DNA from: Lepas anatifera
Taxonomy: Eukaryota; Arthropoda; Thecostraca; Lepadidae
Direction of reading: 5' to 3'
DNA length: 64,000 nt
NCBI GenBank assembly: GCA_034440635.1
Contig: JAOTON010001070.1
Coordinates: forward strand, 61,649 to 125,648
The notes beneath the pieces are model-generated. The model was given only the letters and a program-made list of their open reading frames with translations, ran no database searches and was not told the origin of the DNA. The position numbers and the translations under genes were made by a program. Below, piece by piece: positions 35,900 to 47,626 of this stretch (its first letter is position 1; each line of letters starts with the position of its first letter).

Positions 35900-36780
35900 C
35901 TCATTGCCGGCAAATGAGCCCCAGCTGGGAGCTGTCGTGATCGGGGCTCTCGCCGTGCGACATCGAGGAGAGCCATGATGTCGATGCTGCGATTTGGCCG
36001 CCTCTTCGCCTGATGACGGTTGAATCGGGTCGCTGCTCACCCGTCTGCCGCCTGCTCCTGGACTCGTTGACCTGCGGCCAGCAATTCGCCGCCCCGCTCT
36101 CTCTCTCTGGGGAGGCGGGGACCTCGATCGTGATGGTCGCTCGGCGGGAGAGGAGATGGAGCCTGTCTTCTTCCCCTGCCCGCTGCCGGTGGTCCTCTGG
36201 GCCCGGTGGAGCCTGCACTGGTCCGGACCCCGACTGGGAGCTGTTGTGGTTGGGGTTCTCGCCATGCGACAACGAGGGGAACCATGCTGCCGATGCCGCA
36301 CTGAGACCTTCTGTCTGCCAGATGACAGTCGACCCAGGTAGCCGCTGACTCATGTGCCGTCTGCTCCCGGACTCGCTGCCCTTCTGCCAGCAATTCGCCG
36401 CCCCGCTCTCTGTGGGGAGGCGGGGACCTCAATCGTGATGGTCGCTCGACTTTGGAAAAGTGGAAGCCTGTCTTCTTCGCTCGACTGCTGCTGGTGGTCC
36501 TCTGGGCCCGGTGGAGCCTGCGGCGGGCGGGACCCCGACTGGGAGCTGCCGTTGTCGGGGTTCTCGCCGTGCGTCCTCGAGGAGAGTTGCGATGCCGACG
36601 CTGCGCTGTGGCCGTCTCTCCGCCTGATGGCGGTCGTCCTGGGACACCGCTGACTCGCCTGCCGTCTGCACCTGGACTCGCTGCCCTACTGCCAGCGGCT
36701 CGCCGCCCCGCTCTCCTTGGTGAGGTGGGGAGCTCTGTCGTGGCGGCTGCTCGACATTAGATGCGTTGGGGCCCGTCTTC
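35900..36780. repeat. Tandem repeat, about 305-309-bp unit, three copies
   Basis: The landmark CTGGGAGCTG preceded by a C run starts at about 35919, 36228 and 36533 (spacings 309 and 305), each followed by GGGTTCTCGCC-like sequence. A second landmark, CGCCGCCCCGCTCTC, recurs at about 36087, 36396 and 36698. GC-rich; frames on both strands are composition artefacts. Confidence 0.9.
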
Positions 36781-38900
36781 TTCGCCTGGCCCGGCCCGGT
36801 GGGGACCGTTGAGGTTCGGTGACGTTGCGCGCGCCTGCCGGTCCCGCTGACCTCAGAATGGTGGCGCTTTTTTGCGTCCGGTGCCTGGCCTTCCTGGCGC
36901 GCCGGCGCGGCTTGGCCTTCGTGCTGCTGATGTGGTACCGCCGAGCCGGCTCTGGACTAATCCCCGGTGTTGCGGGGCTGTGGCGGCGGATGGGGTCCTG
37001 TGTCGCCCGGTATGCTGTGGGGCCGGTCGCGTGTGGCGCCGCTGTGGTCGCTGGGCGGCCCTGTTGTGACCGCTGGGCGGTGCTGCTGCGGCCGCTGGGT
37101 GGTGTTGCTGTACCCGGCAGGTGGCGCTGGTGCTGGGTGGCGCTACTGGTTCGCCGCGGCCGTCGGATGCGCGGCGGGGCGGGCTCAGTCCGGTGAAAAT
37201 CAACCACCCAATCACCATCACCCACCATAAATGATGCGGCACCATCATGGTAGATGCGGCACTATCAACCACCACCTACCCATGAATTTATTTTATTTTA
37301 TATTTTTATATTTTCCTTTTTTCTTTTTTTCTTTTTTCCCCTTCTGAGCGCTTACCGCATGTCGCTCCGGCTCCGTCACCACAGCTACTCATGGAAACTA
37401 CACGCCCACTCACCTCGCGCGACTACACGCTCGCGCGACTACACGCTCGCCACACGCTCGTGACTCACTACACGCTCGCGTGAGCCGTCCCCGCCTCGTG
37501 GGTTGGTTTGCCGGGGGTCTTTTAAGGCCGTCTCCACGTGTCATCCTGCTGTTTTTAATCCGTCTGTTTTAACCCATGCCTGTGTATGTTTCATTCGCTC
37601 GTTTTTTTGTGAATACATGTATGGAGGTACATATAGTATACTCTTAGTACCAAACAGCGAAAGGTTAAGTATATGTGCAGTGATTACAAGTTGTGTATGC
37701 CGTAATACAAGCATGTGTCCTTTAGCTGCGCATATTAATCAGTCAAAAATGTTATCAAATACCTACTACAAAAGACATAAAAAACATATGTGCTGTCAGA
37801 GGCTAGTACCCTTACTGCAACTGCTTGCTATGATCAATAATTGCTTAGATCATCATCGCTAAGATGGCAGACAATCACCATTTGACTGTAGCAGTCACCA
37901 TGGTGAGACTTAAGCTTCTTGAAGGATACATTTGATTAGCATTTTGTTAAAATAATACATAAAATTTAAATATGTCCAATGCCTGCAACCAAATATAGGT
38001 ACTCAGCCAGAGGACAAGTACCTCCTAATACCACAACCATCATCCAGCAAATCCTAGAAAGATTGAAGTAGATCAATGAGCATCACCAAATTCACCTGCT
38101 CAATGGAAACTTTTGTGGAATCATCACAATTTTGTTAAGCTTGATTTGATAAAATTGACTTAGGTAGGCACCAAAGAAACCTACCTGCAGTTTACCTAAC
38201 TTCATGGGCACCAAACAGCATATAATTTTCTATGTGCAAAGCCAGAACTTGCAGCTCTCATATTGATCTACACAGGTCTACAGTTTGGATATCTCACCCG
38301 CACTTGATTAAAATGTGTGCTCTAATTGACACCCTCACATCGCACTACTCTCCTGGGCTTTTGAGATCTGGCAGACTTCACTTTGTCTTACGTTTCTCTG
38401 GCTGAGGCATAATATATGAAAATTGGTAGTGGGTTTACCGCTGACAACAAAACCTCCCATTTTGATTTAGGTCAAAATCTACAGCCATCATAGTAAGGTA
38501 CCTACACAGCAGCCCCCTCCAACAGCAAGCGCAGACCACCGGATGTGACGTCACCTCTGGTTGCATATAACATGTGAAAATTAAACAATTAAATATCCAA
38601 ATTTTTGCAAAAAGAGGGCCAGAATTGAAAACAAAATGTTTGTTCGTTGCATTTAGGATAAATTTGATTTCCGTGTATTCTCACAAATTCGTAAGCGGGA
38701 AATGCCATTAGCAGCAGTTTAACACACGACTCAGTGGTGAAGGAATTCCTCCACGCCCGGGTGACGTCACTCGGGCGAGGAGGAATCCCTCTTGAACGTA
38801 CCTTTAAGTAAAGGTATCTTGCCTACACAGCAGCTTCAACACGTATTTCTGACTGTTTTCTTCTCGCTACTCCCGCGCTAGAAACGCAAAATTTTGTGGT
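36781..38900. other. Non-coding interior of the hAT element
   Basis: GC-rich to about 37200, then a T-rich run (37280-37350) and a short ACACGCTCGCGCGACT repeat (about 37415-37480). AT-rich beyond, with no recognisable domain. CCTACACAGCAGC occurs twice (38500, 38821). Confidence 0.45.
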
Positions 38901-39507
38901 TGCCCAAGTGGCTACCTGGTGGTCCGTAATCGTAATTTTCGTTGCCGGCCTGGCTACCAGACCATCTCCAATTCCGTAAAACGAGTCCTCAAGTACAACG
39001 TAAGCAGTGGAGTTACTATCTTATGCGGAGTAATTTCACTATTAATCCTGATATACACTTTAAATTTTTCTCTTTTTGTTCAAAATAAATGGTTGAATTC
39101 ATATAAGAGAATGAATATTACCGTTCTCATGTCATCATAATTTAGAGTACCTTTTTCTCATGGCTTTATATGGGTCAATTTCGTTGCCGATGTGGTTACC
39201 TACCCTTCTCTAACTTAGCTGTGAAATAACGCGAGTGTGTAAGGATAAATTATTTGTCACTAATTTGTATCGTCTGTCACTAGAATTATAATGGTACCTA
39301 AAATCAGTCAAGGTAGCATTGTATGTTATGGATCGTTCTTTTTACGTGGCGGTAAGATCGTGGAAATACTTGTTTTGTGCTGGTACGTGCAATTCTTGAT
39401 CTCTGTCAATTCTCCGTGATTGGCTACCTAAGTTCTGGTCCTAGAACCTCATTTGGCTACCCACGAGCGTGGGCGAGTTGGCGAGATTCTTGACCTCTGC
39501 GGAGGAA

Positions 39508-41006
39508 GGTCACACCTCCACCGCGTGCACTGCGAACAAAGCAAAATGCACTGCATGTAAAGAGGACCACGAGGCATGGTCACGCTCGTGCTCCAGGTTT
39601 CTCTCCGAGGGAGAGAAGCTGAAGGCTAAGGTCCTGGATACGGCTTCCGGAGAAGTTGGAGCGCGAGTAGACAATCACCGCAGGTCTCCTGGTTCCTCCG
39701 AACCAGCTGTTGAAGTTTGGACCACAAAGAGCTACACTTTCCGCGACGCTCTCGTGGGTGAGTCGGGACGATTACAGTCATCACTCAGTGTGGACTCGAC
39801 CATGCGAGACATTATGCACCTATCTGTCCGCGATTTCATGGGTCTATTCGGTGGTCTGACCCCACAGACTATTACCCCCACCTGCACACCCGGTGACGCC
39901 CAGTCTGACGTGCCAACCAGGCTCAGAGCTGAAAAGAGCACCCAAACATGCTTCACAGAGAACGTGTCATTGCCAGTGACATGTTCGAAGCCAGAGGATC
40001 TGAACAACCACACAGCCGAAAGGGGTACTCAGACATCCACAGCCAAGGAACCCCTAACGGTAGCGCACGTCAAACTACAACGTAGCGCACGTCACACTAC
40101 AACAACGGTTAGGTTCTTCCAATGACAATGCAGGAGCTACAGAAGTAGGGAACAGCCAGTGACTGAGACTAAGAAAGCCGCAAAACAGTGGGAAGATCAT
40201 CCTGCAGCAAAACGCGCACGAGTCAATCAAACAGATACTAGTTCTTCAGGCACAGAGGTACATCCTGCTGCTGCTCGCAGCTTAGGATCCACACACAAAC
40301 AACCAGAAACTACAGTATCCACTCCTGTCACCGACAAATCTTCAACACCACAGACTCCCATACAATCGAACAAAACAGCACCCTCAGACGTGGTTACCAA
40401 GCGGTATGGGTCAGAGCGGTCCTCGTCGGCGCCTCCAAAGGGTCGTATGCGCAAGGAGCGTGGTGAAGCCGTTTCATCTCCAGGTCGCGGGGACACGGGG
40501 CTAATGCCGCCGCCGTACCCTCCACCACCCCCGCCTCCACCAACACCTCCCGCTAAAGCAACAGGCAGGGACCACCTGAGCACAGGCACCCGTGAAGGAA
40601 AGCGCAGGCTCTCCTCTCTAAACCTACGTTTCGAGGAAAAAAATCCCAAGACAGAGAAGAGGAAACAGATTTGGTGTTTCGGGATTCAAAGGGCAAGCTA
40701 ATTGCGGTACCGAGGGTACAAAAAGAGGTTCTTCAACCAAGGCTGAACTCGGGCTCCACCGAGAGTATCCGAAACATCCAGCACGTCTGGCAGGATGTCC
40801 AGCGCCCATCCCCCGCTAGTGATGGTAGGCATCCGGGGCCGAGAGTCAGAGAGGCCTACATGGATAGGAACACTACTTTCGTGCGTCGCTCTCCGCCTAA
40901 GGGTCTCGGATACCCGGAACGAATGGCCAGACCACCAGCAGAGTGGAACACGCGTACAGCCTGGTGTGTATCTGAAATGTTCGACGGCAGGAGCTGGGAG
41001 ACCTAG
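39508..41006 (+). pseudogene. I-type LINE ORF1, 3' half
   Basis: Resumes exactly after the hAT duplication with the second and third Cys clusters (ACTANKAKCTACKEDHEAWSRSC), then a Ser/Thr- and Pro-rich tail with a polyproline stretch near 40.51-40.55 kb. The frame is broken by a TGA at 40123-40125, beside a 22-bp tandem duplication (unit starting GTAGCGCACGTC, 40059-40102), and again near 40.68 kb, after which another frame (FRDSKGKLIAVPRVQKEV) runs to 41006. No endonuclease or RT follows; the element is cut off before the foldback insertion. Confidence 0.75.
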
Positions 41007-41099
41007 TCAGTGTTAGGTAATTGGTTCGTCACATTAGAAGTTGTTGGCTGATCCACTTAGTTTTCATTCTCGATATGTTTTGAATGGTTACTGCTGACT

Positions 41100-44000
41100 A
41101 GGGGGGCCCTTTTGGCAACTTTTTCTTCAATGTTTCGGGACCAGTGGGTTTCTGATGTTCTCGGACCCACTGATTTTGAATTTGACCTTGAAATTTTGTA
41201 TTTCTAATTTTTTCAGCCCGCCCCTGCGCCTTCAAGTTTTCGAAAAACAGAGAAAATGCAGGTTTTTGCATCCCCAAACAGCAATCACTGAGAATAGCAA
41301 AATAAAATTTAATTCATCAGTTAGAACAGTTTCTTACCTACAGATCTGCTCAAACTGCATGTTCATGGGGTTCTTATGCCTTATTTATTGCGCCTCAAAT
41401 ATTGCGATTTTTTGCCTAACGGTGGTATACTGTGCCGCACGGCACCTTACGGCGCGTTGCTCTCCGGGCAGTCCAGGAAGCATGCCAACTTAAAATATGG
41501 TACTTTTACATTATATTTCGCATGAATTCGAAGAGGAATGCCAGTTTACATGGTTTTCTATTTTAAAAGGTGACAGGGGTGGATGTAAGCAATTATTTTT
41601 CGGGAGAAAATTAGCGAAAATAGTGAAAAATCCTTTATTTAGAAAGAAAGTGAGGCAAATCGGCAAACCTTGGCGACCGACCGGTTTCTGTAGATGGTGC
41701 CACTCTTGATTAGGGGATACCACGTTATCAGAAAATTAAGCATTATGTCAAGAACTGTAGTTAAAAGGCATAAAAACAAAACATTATCAGAGTACCTTCA
41801 TTACTCGATGAAGAAAGACGACAGCCTTCCACTGTCATGAGCTACAGGGACAAGGACTGAACCGAAAGCAGAATCGACTCTGGGCACCACTCGCGTCTAT
41901 TTTCCCTGACGGCAGCGAAACGTATCTTGTTAAGCGCCTTGCCATCTTGTCAGCGCACCACACGCTGGCAACTGACTCGCTGTCAGTTTTAAGGCCCTCT
42001 ATTGACTGAGTGTGGCACGGAATGCCTGTCCGGAGAGATGACCCGACTAAAGTCCTGAGTTGGGTCTGCGTAAAGCCGTTCAGGAAGGGTGGCTCCACAT
42101 TGGGTGCATGGCAGACCCGTTTTACGCTGCTGTGCAGCTCCATGTAGCTGGTCGCACACCGCTTGAGCTGCCTCGGCAGCACCTGGTAGCACCGGACACA
42201 GGCACCATGCGCTCGGCCCTTCAAAGTTGGACCTGTGCGCCCACCAGAGGAGCTGTCCGCCGGCTGCTGGGTGGTGCTGGGAGAGCACTGGCCGCTCTCA
42301 GAAGCGACGTGCTGCTCACTGCAGGAGGTGTTGGGTGTACGCGCCAGATTGGGACTTGACTTGACGCGCCAGATAGGGACTTGAGTCGCTCTTGACTCTG
42401 GGGAAGTTGGCGATTGGCAGCAAGTGCACTGCCCCAGAGATTTCTCGCCCTATTCAGCTGGGACCTGAAGCTAGCGTACCTCTGTGCAAAGACGGGATAC
42501 GGGAATGCTAGTGCTGTCGCCCATAAGGCACACGGCAAACTGCACCAGGCGCGGTGGTACACGGCCCAGAGTTACCTGCTGCGTCTGTACATGTCCAGGG
42601 CTGAGCCATCGCCTGAGATACAGGTACTGGCGCAGTACCTGGTCTGTGTCTACGTGCCAATGACAGTCCGAATCAAGTACGAGTGGGACGCTGTCCACGC
42701 TGCGCGCCATCTGGCAGAGGAGCTGCGGCTGCAGCGAAGGTATGTACATGACCTGTGACGCACTGACAGTTTTGCAGGATAGCGTGGCGAAGGACGCTCT
42801 CATGGCGCATACGGAAAGCATCATTTTGGCGATGCTGGGTGACGACGACCAGAAAATCAGAGCTGCAGCTGTCAGTAAGATCGTCTCGTCCCGGAGCGCG
42901 AGGTTAACACAAGCGCAGATGAAGCCGGTCCCTATCCAGTGCGTACACCCAACGCCTCCTGCAGTGAGCAGCACGCCGCTTCTGAGAGCGGGCAGTGCTC
43001 TCCCAGCACCTCCCAGCAGCCGGTGCACAGGCCCAACGTTGAAGGGCCGAGCGCATGGTACCTGTGTCCGGCGCTACCAGGTGCTGCCGGGGCAGCTCAA
43101 GCGGTGTGCGACCAGCTACATGGAGCTGCACAGCAGCGTAAAAAGGGTCTGCCATGCACCCAATGTGGAGCCACCCTTCCTGAACGGCTTTACGCAGACC
43201 CAACTCAGGACTTTAGTCGGGTCACCCCTCCGGACAGGCATTCCGTGCTACACTCAATCAATAGAGGGCCTTAAAACTGACAGCGAGTCAGTTGCCAGCG
43301 TGTGGTGCGCTGACAAGATGGCAAGGCGCTTAACAAGATACGTTTCGCTGCCGTCAGGGAAAATAGACGCGAGTGGTGCCCGGAGTCGATTCTGCTTTCG
43401 TTTCAGTCCTTTTCCCTGTAGCTCATGACAGTGGAAGGCTGTCGTCTTTCTTCGTCGAGTAATCAAGGTACTCTGACAATGTTTTGTTCTTATGCCTTTT
43501 AATTACAGTTCTTTGCATAATGCCTAATTTTCTGATATCGTGGTATCCCCTAATCAAGAGTGGCACCACCTACCGAAACCGGTCCGTCACCAAGGTTTGC
43601 CGATTTGCCTCACTTTCTTTCTAAATGAAGGATTTTTCACTATTTTCGCTAATTTTCTCCCGAAAAATAATTGCTTACATCCGCCCCTGTCACCTTTTAA
43701 AAAAGAAAACCATGTAAACTGGCATTCCTCATTGAATTCATGCGAAAAATAATGTAAAAGTACCACATTTTAAGTCAGCATGCTTCCTGGACTGCCCGGA
43801 GAGCAACGCACCGTAAGGTGCCGTGCGGCACAGTATACCACCGTTAGGCAAAAAACCGCAATATTTGAGGTGCAATAGATAAGGCATAAGAAACCCCATG
43901 AACATGCAGTTTGAGCAGATCTGTAGGTAAGAAACTGTTCTAACTGATGAATTAAATTTTATTTTGCTATTCTCAGTGATTGCTGTTTGGGGATGAAAAA

Positions 44001-44162
44001 ACCTGCATTTTCTCTGTTTTTCGAAAACTTGAAGGCGCAGGGGCGGGCTGAAAAAATTCGAAATTCAAAATTTCAAGGTCAAATTCGAAATCAGCGGGTC
44101 TGAGAACATCAGAAACCCACTGGTCCCGAAACATTAAAGAAAAAGTTGCCAAAAGGGCCCCC
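41100..44162. mobile_element. Foldback element with 1.2-kb inverted arms
   Basis: A 3063-bp palindrome-like element. Arms are 41100-42343 and 42938-44162, inverted and highly similar, outer tips GGGGGCCCTTTTGGCAACTT. The 11-bp sequence TACTGCTGACT flanks it directly (41089-41099 and 44163-44173). Very long inverted repeats with a 9-11-bp target duplication suggest a Mutator-like (MULE) foldback element. No transposase is seen. The 0.6-kb core carries protein-coding-like sequence described separately. Mirror-image frames in the arms arise because the arms are copies of each other. Confidence 0.85.
42399..42895 (+). CDS. Unrecognised protein fragment in foldback core
   Basis: Two open segments look like real protein. 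The first (to 42739) reads FLALFSWDLKLAYLCAKTG, then HQARWYTAQSYLLRLYMS and QYLVCVYVPMTVRIKYEW. The second (from about 42778) reads SVAKDALMAHTESIILAMLG and DDDQKIRAAAVSKIVSSR. Between them is a putative intron: donor AAG|GTATGT at 42740 and acceptor TAG at 42780-42782, 43 bp, which keeps both frames joined; the stronger-looking TTTTGCAG at 42770-42777 would shift frame. From memory it resembles an uncharacterised family recurrent in invertebrate genomes, but I cannot name it. There is no clear start or stop, so a captured or partial gene is likely. Confidence 0.45.
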
Positions 44163-44173
44163 TACTGCTGACT

Positions 44174-45220
44174 TCCACTAATTTTTGCTTTTTTACACTA
44201 AGATGGGTGCAAAATGACCTAGCACTGGAGGCGCCCTAAAACCCCAAAAAACAACAGCAGGGTACTTTAACTACGGGTACAACCAAGTTTCCTACTAAAT
44301 CTAGTCCTTCCCTGATGACGTCACGAACCTTATGTACTAAGTTCTAGGAGAATCCACCAAGCTTTTGGAGGATCCGCTGGAAGATACCAAGTTTGGGTGT
44401 ACTTTGGCAGCAATCTAGTAGAAATCGAAATCAACCTCCTTCGCCCATTAAACAGTAACCTTGATTACCTTTATCTCAAAGGTCAGCGGCGTATTTTACG
44501 TGAATCTAATAAAGAAATCAAAATACTTTAAATGATTTATTGAAAGGGTATGCATTTATTTGATCTACTGAGGCCCAGTTGTACCTATTGATGCAGCCAT
44601 GAACAGTGATTTCAACAAACATACCGACGCAGATAAATCAGCAACTAAATACAAATAGAAGCATACTCTGGCTTCTCAATCGTAAATCTGGATACCTACC
44701 ATCACGTAAATTCAAATTCTCAGCACCCACACGCTGAAAATATGACTGCTAACCAAAAATAAAAAATGCAGAAGCGTCGAGAAGAATGAAGCTGTACACG
44801 CGACCATTGGAGTCAAACACCTGTAGCTTGATGTTACGAAAACTCGCTGAAATTTCTAATCATGCACGTCTGCATGGATTAAGAAAAGTACAATAACACT
44901 AACGCCAAAATAAAACCTGCAGACTCGTTAAGATCCGTTCGCTTTGATTAACAGCCGAGAGAAATGTGTTTGCATTTTCCCGCGAGAAAACTCCGGTGTT
45001 TATTTTCTCCGGGAGTTGCCATGGCAACATCGTCAGCGATCAACGGCCAATCAAAATCGAGATCAGTTTGTTCAAGTCTGACTGCAAACGGCTGCTAGTG
45101 CTGAAGCTGCTATTGTTTTGACACGTTCTAGAAAATGTGTAACAATAATATTCTAAGCTTGAGTTTTTGCAAACCACATGATAGTTTCAAGGATAAAAAT
45201 GTTTGAGCTTTCTATTCAAG
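44174..45220. other. Non-coding
   Basis: No domain recognised. A GGGAGTTGCCATGGCAACA palindromic patch lies near 45012-45030. Confidence 0.4.
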
Positions 45221-45386
45221 CCTATTAATTCTGTTGATCCGGTTATAAATACGTTCTTCAGAGCTTTGAAAAAGTGTAATTTCTCCATTGCACTGCATAG
45301 TAACCGCTGTGCCCGTCCAGCCCTGATGACAGTGCTGCCAGACAACTCGAACGGGGTCTGGTTCAAAGCGAGTACCTATTTCACGT
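45221..45386 (+). other. Possible exon of unknown gene
   Basis: Open segment preceded by a pyrimidine-rich CTTTCTATTCAAG and ended by a donor-like CAC|GTGAGA near 45386. It encodes VINTFFRALKKCNFSIALHS and LPDNSNGVWFKASTYF, which look protein-like but which I cannot place. No partner exon found. Confidence 0.2.
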
Positions 45387-45469
45387 GAGACATTGTTGTG
45401 GTATTCCAGCTTTTCTTTACTTATATATTTACCCTGTAGGTTTGTGGTTTATTAATGTAGTGTCTAGTC

Positions 45470-46072
45470 TATAGGGTAGAGTGGAGTAAGACGCATACGT
45501 TACGGGAGTATTCGTCTGTAGCGATCCTGTCAGGACGGAATTACTTTATTTTTCTTCGTTAAGTTCTTTAATCGTTTTTCTACACGCAGATAGAAATTTG
45601 GGATTTTGACACGATGCAAAGTGTGCGAAATCTGTTTTTTCCTGAGACCATGTAAAAAGGCCCGATAGCGGGGTAAAACGCCTAAGCCCCGGATTAAAAG
45701 GCCATCATAAAACTCCCAGCGTATATTGAACCTTTTGCTTCACGTGAGCAAATAGGAATATCATTATACTTATGTTATAAGACAATTCAGTGACAAAGTT
45801 GGTAGGGTGAACACATTTACATCGCATAGAGTACAGGCGCAACTTTAAGGCAGATTGTTTTTATGTCCGGAGATGCAAAAAGCAACAAATGTTCGCTGAA
45901 AAATACCGGAGTTTACTGGGGGCACCCAATCATGCCCAGGACCGGATCAGAAAGCCCGCTACCAGAAAAAAAATTAGATGGATGCTACAGAGCTTACATC
46001 AGCCTGGACATAGTAGTAGGCGTCTTATCCAGTTGGGCGCGTTACCTCACTCCACCTTACGCCTGATGCTTT
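45470..46072. mobile_element. Possible MITE-like repeat with GGGGTAAAACGCC motifs
   Basis: The left edge has GTAGAGTGGAGTAAGACGC; the right edge, reversed, has GTAAGGTGGAGTGAGGTAACG. Internal words CGGGGTAAAACGCC (45670) and GGCGTCTTATCC (46020) repeat the theme in both orientations. Boundaries and target duplication are unclear. Confidence 0.35.
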
Positions 46073-46333
46073 GATTTTTGAAAACGCTGGACTCGGCAGA
46101 AGGGGTTGGTTTTATGGGTTTCTCAAGATGGTTCAACTTCTGTTAATGCAGTCAATTTTGATATCGGCCATGCCTATCTTTGCTTTTGTTATCTGTCCGT
46201 AGCATATACTGGTATGAGTAATTGTTTTCAAGGATGTTCTTCTGATCCCGCACATGCTGGTTTTTATCCTTTTTTGTTGATGGATTTTGACCTTTTTTAA
46301 TTGTGACATCCCACACTCTGCGGAAAAGTAATT

Positions 46334-46590
46334 TCAGGACACTGGCTCAGTCTCTACAGTAGTGTTTTCACCATGCGCTTCTACTGTGACTAACTTATCC
46401 AAATAGGGCACCCCATTTCCACCACCCGTGTGCTCCATGGTAAATTTTAGGTGGGGATGTCTACTGTTCATGTAGCTAAGTACCTCATCCAATGCTTCCT
46501 GCGCATGCAAGAAAACGCATGCATAGTCGCCAATGTACCTTACCTTTCCTATGTTGCATCGCTTTTCTACAAACTCCATGAAATTGGGAC
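46334..46590 (-). pseudogene. Penelope-like element RT fragment
   Basis: Minus-strand peptide VEKRCNIGKVRYIGDYACVF then VLSYMNSRHPHLKFTMEHTG and GVPYLDKLVTV matches the region around the RT catalytic YxDD and downstream strand of Penelope-like elements; here YVDD has become YIGD, so it is inactive. It is a different lineage from the element at 58.7-61.6 kb. Only about 80 residues survive. Confidence 0.75.
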
Positions 46591-46716
46591 CTGGACACTA
46601 AAATCGAGATGATTCTTGCCCAAAATTGAGACCAATTTGTTTGTCATGCCCTGATTGTCACGCATGTGTCACAGCCAGGATTCCTGGAATAAGAAGGCCT
46701 GCAGTGAGCATTTTAA

Positions 46717-47175
46717 CGGGAATGTGGTACCTTTATGATGTGATTTTAACTGAGATAGCCAAGTTGTAAAGCATGCTGGAAAACCCGGTACTCTAAATAT
46801 CATGTGTCTTAAAGCTCAAAATTTCCGTGGAGAAAAGCTAAAAACTACCTGAAATATACACTACATGCACCCTTAGCAGCAGACCACAGTTGTCAGCCAT
46901 GTTGGTGTGGCAACAAATGCTGACGTCGCGGCGATTATCAGCCAATCGAAGCCCTTGAAGCTTGAAGAATATGGTACCTAGTGGTTGTCAGATCGTGACA
47001 TCATCCACAGGCAGATATTTATTTCTTTTCCTAGAGGAAATTTTAAAAATCAAAATATTAAGTTTGTACAGTTTTTTCACAGAAATTATGACGCTTCCAT
47101 GATTCCATGATTTCCGACTAAAGGTTCCCCTAATTACACTAAATTTCAGGATTCGACCAAGGGGTCACGTTCCCT
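46717..47175 (-). mobile_element. TTAA-flanked MITE, copy 2
   Basis: Inverted, diverged second copy of the element at 747-1172, 459 bp, flanked by TTAA at 46713-46716 and 47176-47179. Left end CGGGAATGTGGTACC, right end GGGGTCACGTTCCC. Its ends are less alike than those of copy 1. Confidence 0.85.
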
Positions 47176-47626
47176 TTAACCGTTCATGACGGAGTAGGGG
47201 GAGCCAGATGGTTCGCAAATTTTAGCCAGGTTGGAAGTGATTCGGACAACATTTTTAACTAGCTGGTGTGGAGGGGAAACTGCCGAACCAAATCCGGAGT
47301 TTTTGGATCTGGACGGTAAGGTTCCTTGTGAGCTGAAGGTTGATGATTGTCTCTTTTTGCCGTTGGCGGCGCCTAGACGATTTTAACCTTTTGCTTTTGT
47401 ATCATGCTGAAGGCCAGCCTTGGATGGTGTAGGATACAGTGTATGATGATTTTGTGAATTGTTGTATGCTCTACGCCATTACGCTCGGGCGTCTGTTTTT
47501 CTTTTTCAGGTCTGTCAGTGTGATCAAATGACTTCATAAGGAACATCGCTACATCTACGCTGCTCCAGCCCAAGCGCCTCATTAGGGACATCAGCATCAG
47601 CTACATCAGCACCGCCCACCTGTAAA

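Larger units (their letters stand above)
29732..39499. mobile_element. 9.8-kb hAT-type non-autonomous insertion
   Basis: The exact 8-bp duplication CGGAGGAA flanks it (29724-29731 and 39500-39507), and the ends are inverted repeats: left CAGAGGTCAAGAACATCTC, right the reverse complement of CAGAGGTCAAGAATCTCGCC. Ends starting CAG with 8-bp targets point to the hAT superfamily. The word TGGCTACC recurs near both ends (29755, 29787; 38909, 38951, 39421, 39454), like the subterminal transposase-binding repeats of hAT elements, though all copies lie in one orientation. I find no transposase. The interior holds a LINE and a tandem repeat, so much of the length is secondary insertion. Confidence 0.85.

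Noticed and set aside
35740..37230. Several long GC-rich frames
   Set aside because: They follow the tandem repeat and exist on both strands. Repeat structure explains them.
41835..43428. Pair of similar genes in opposite orientation
   Set aside because: They are the two arms of the foldback element read in mirror image, not a gene pair.
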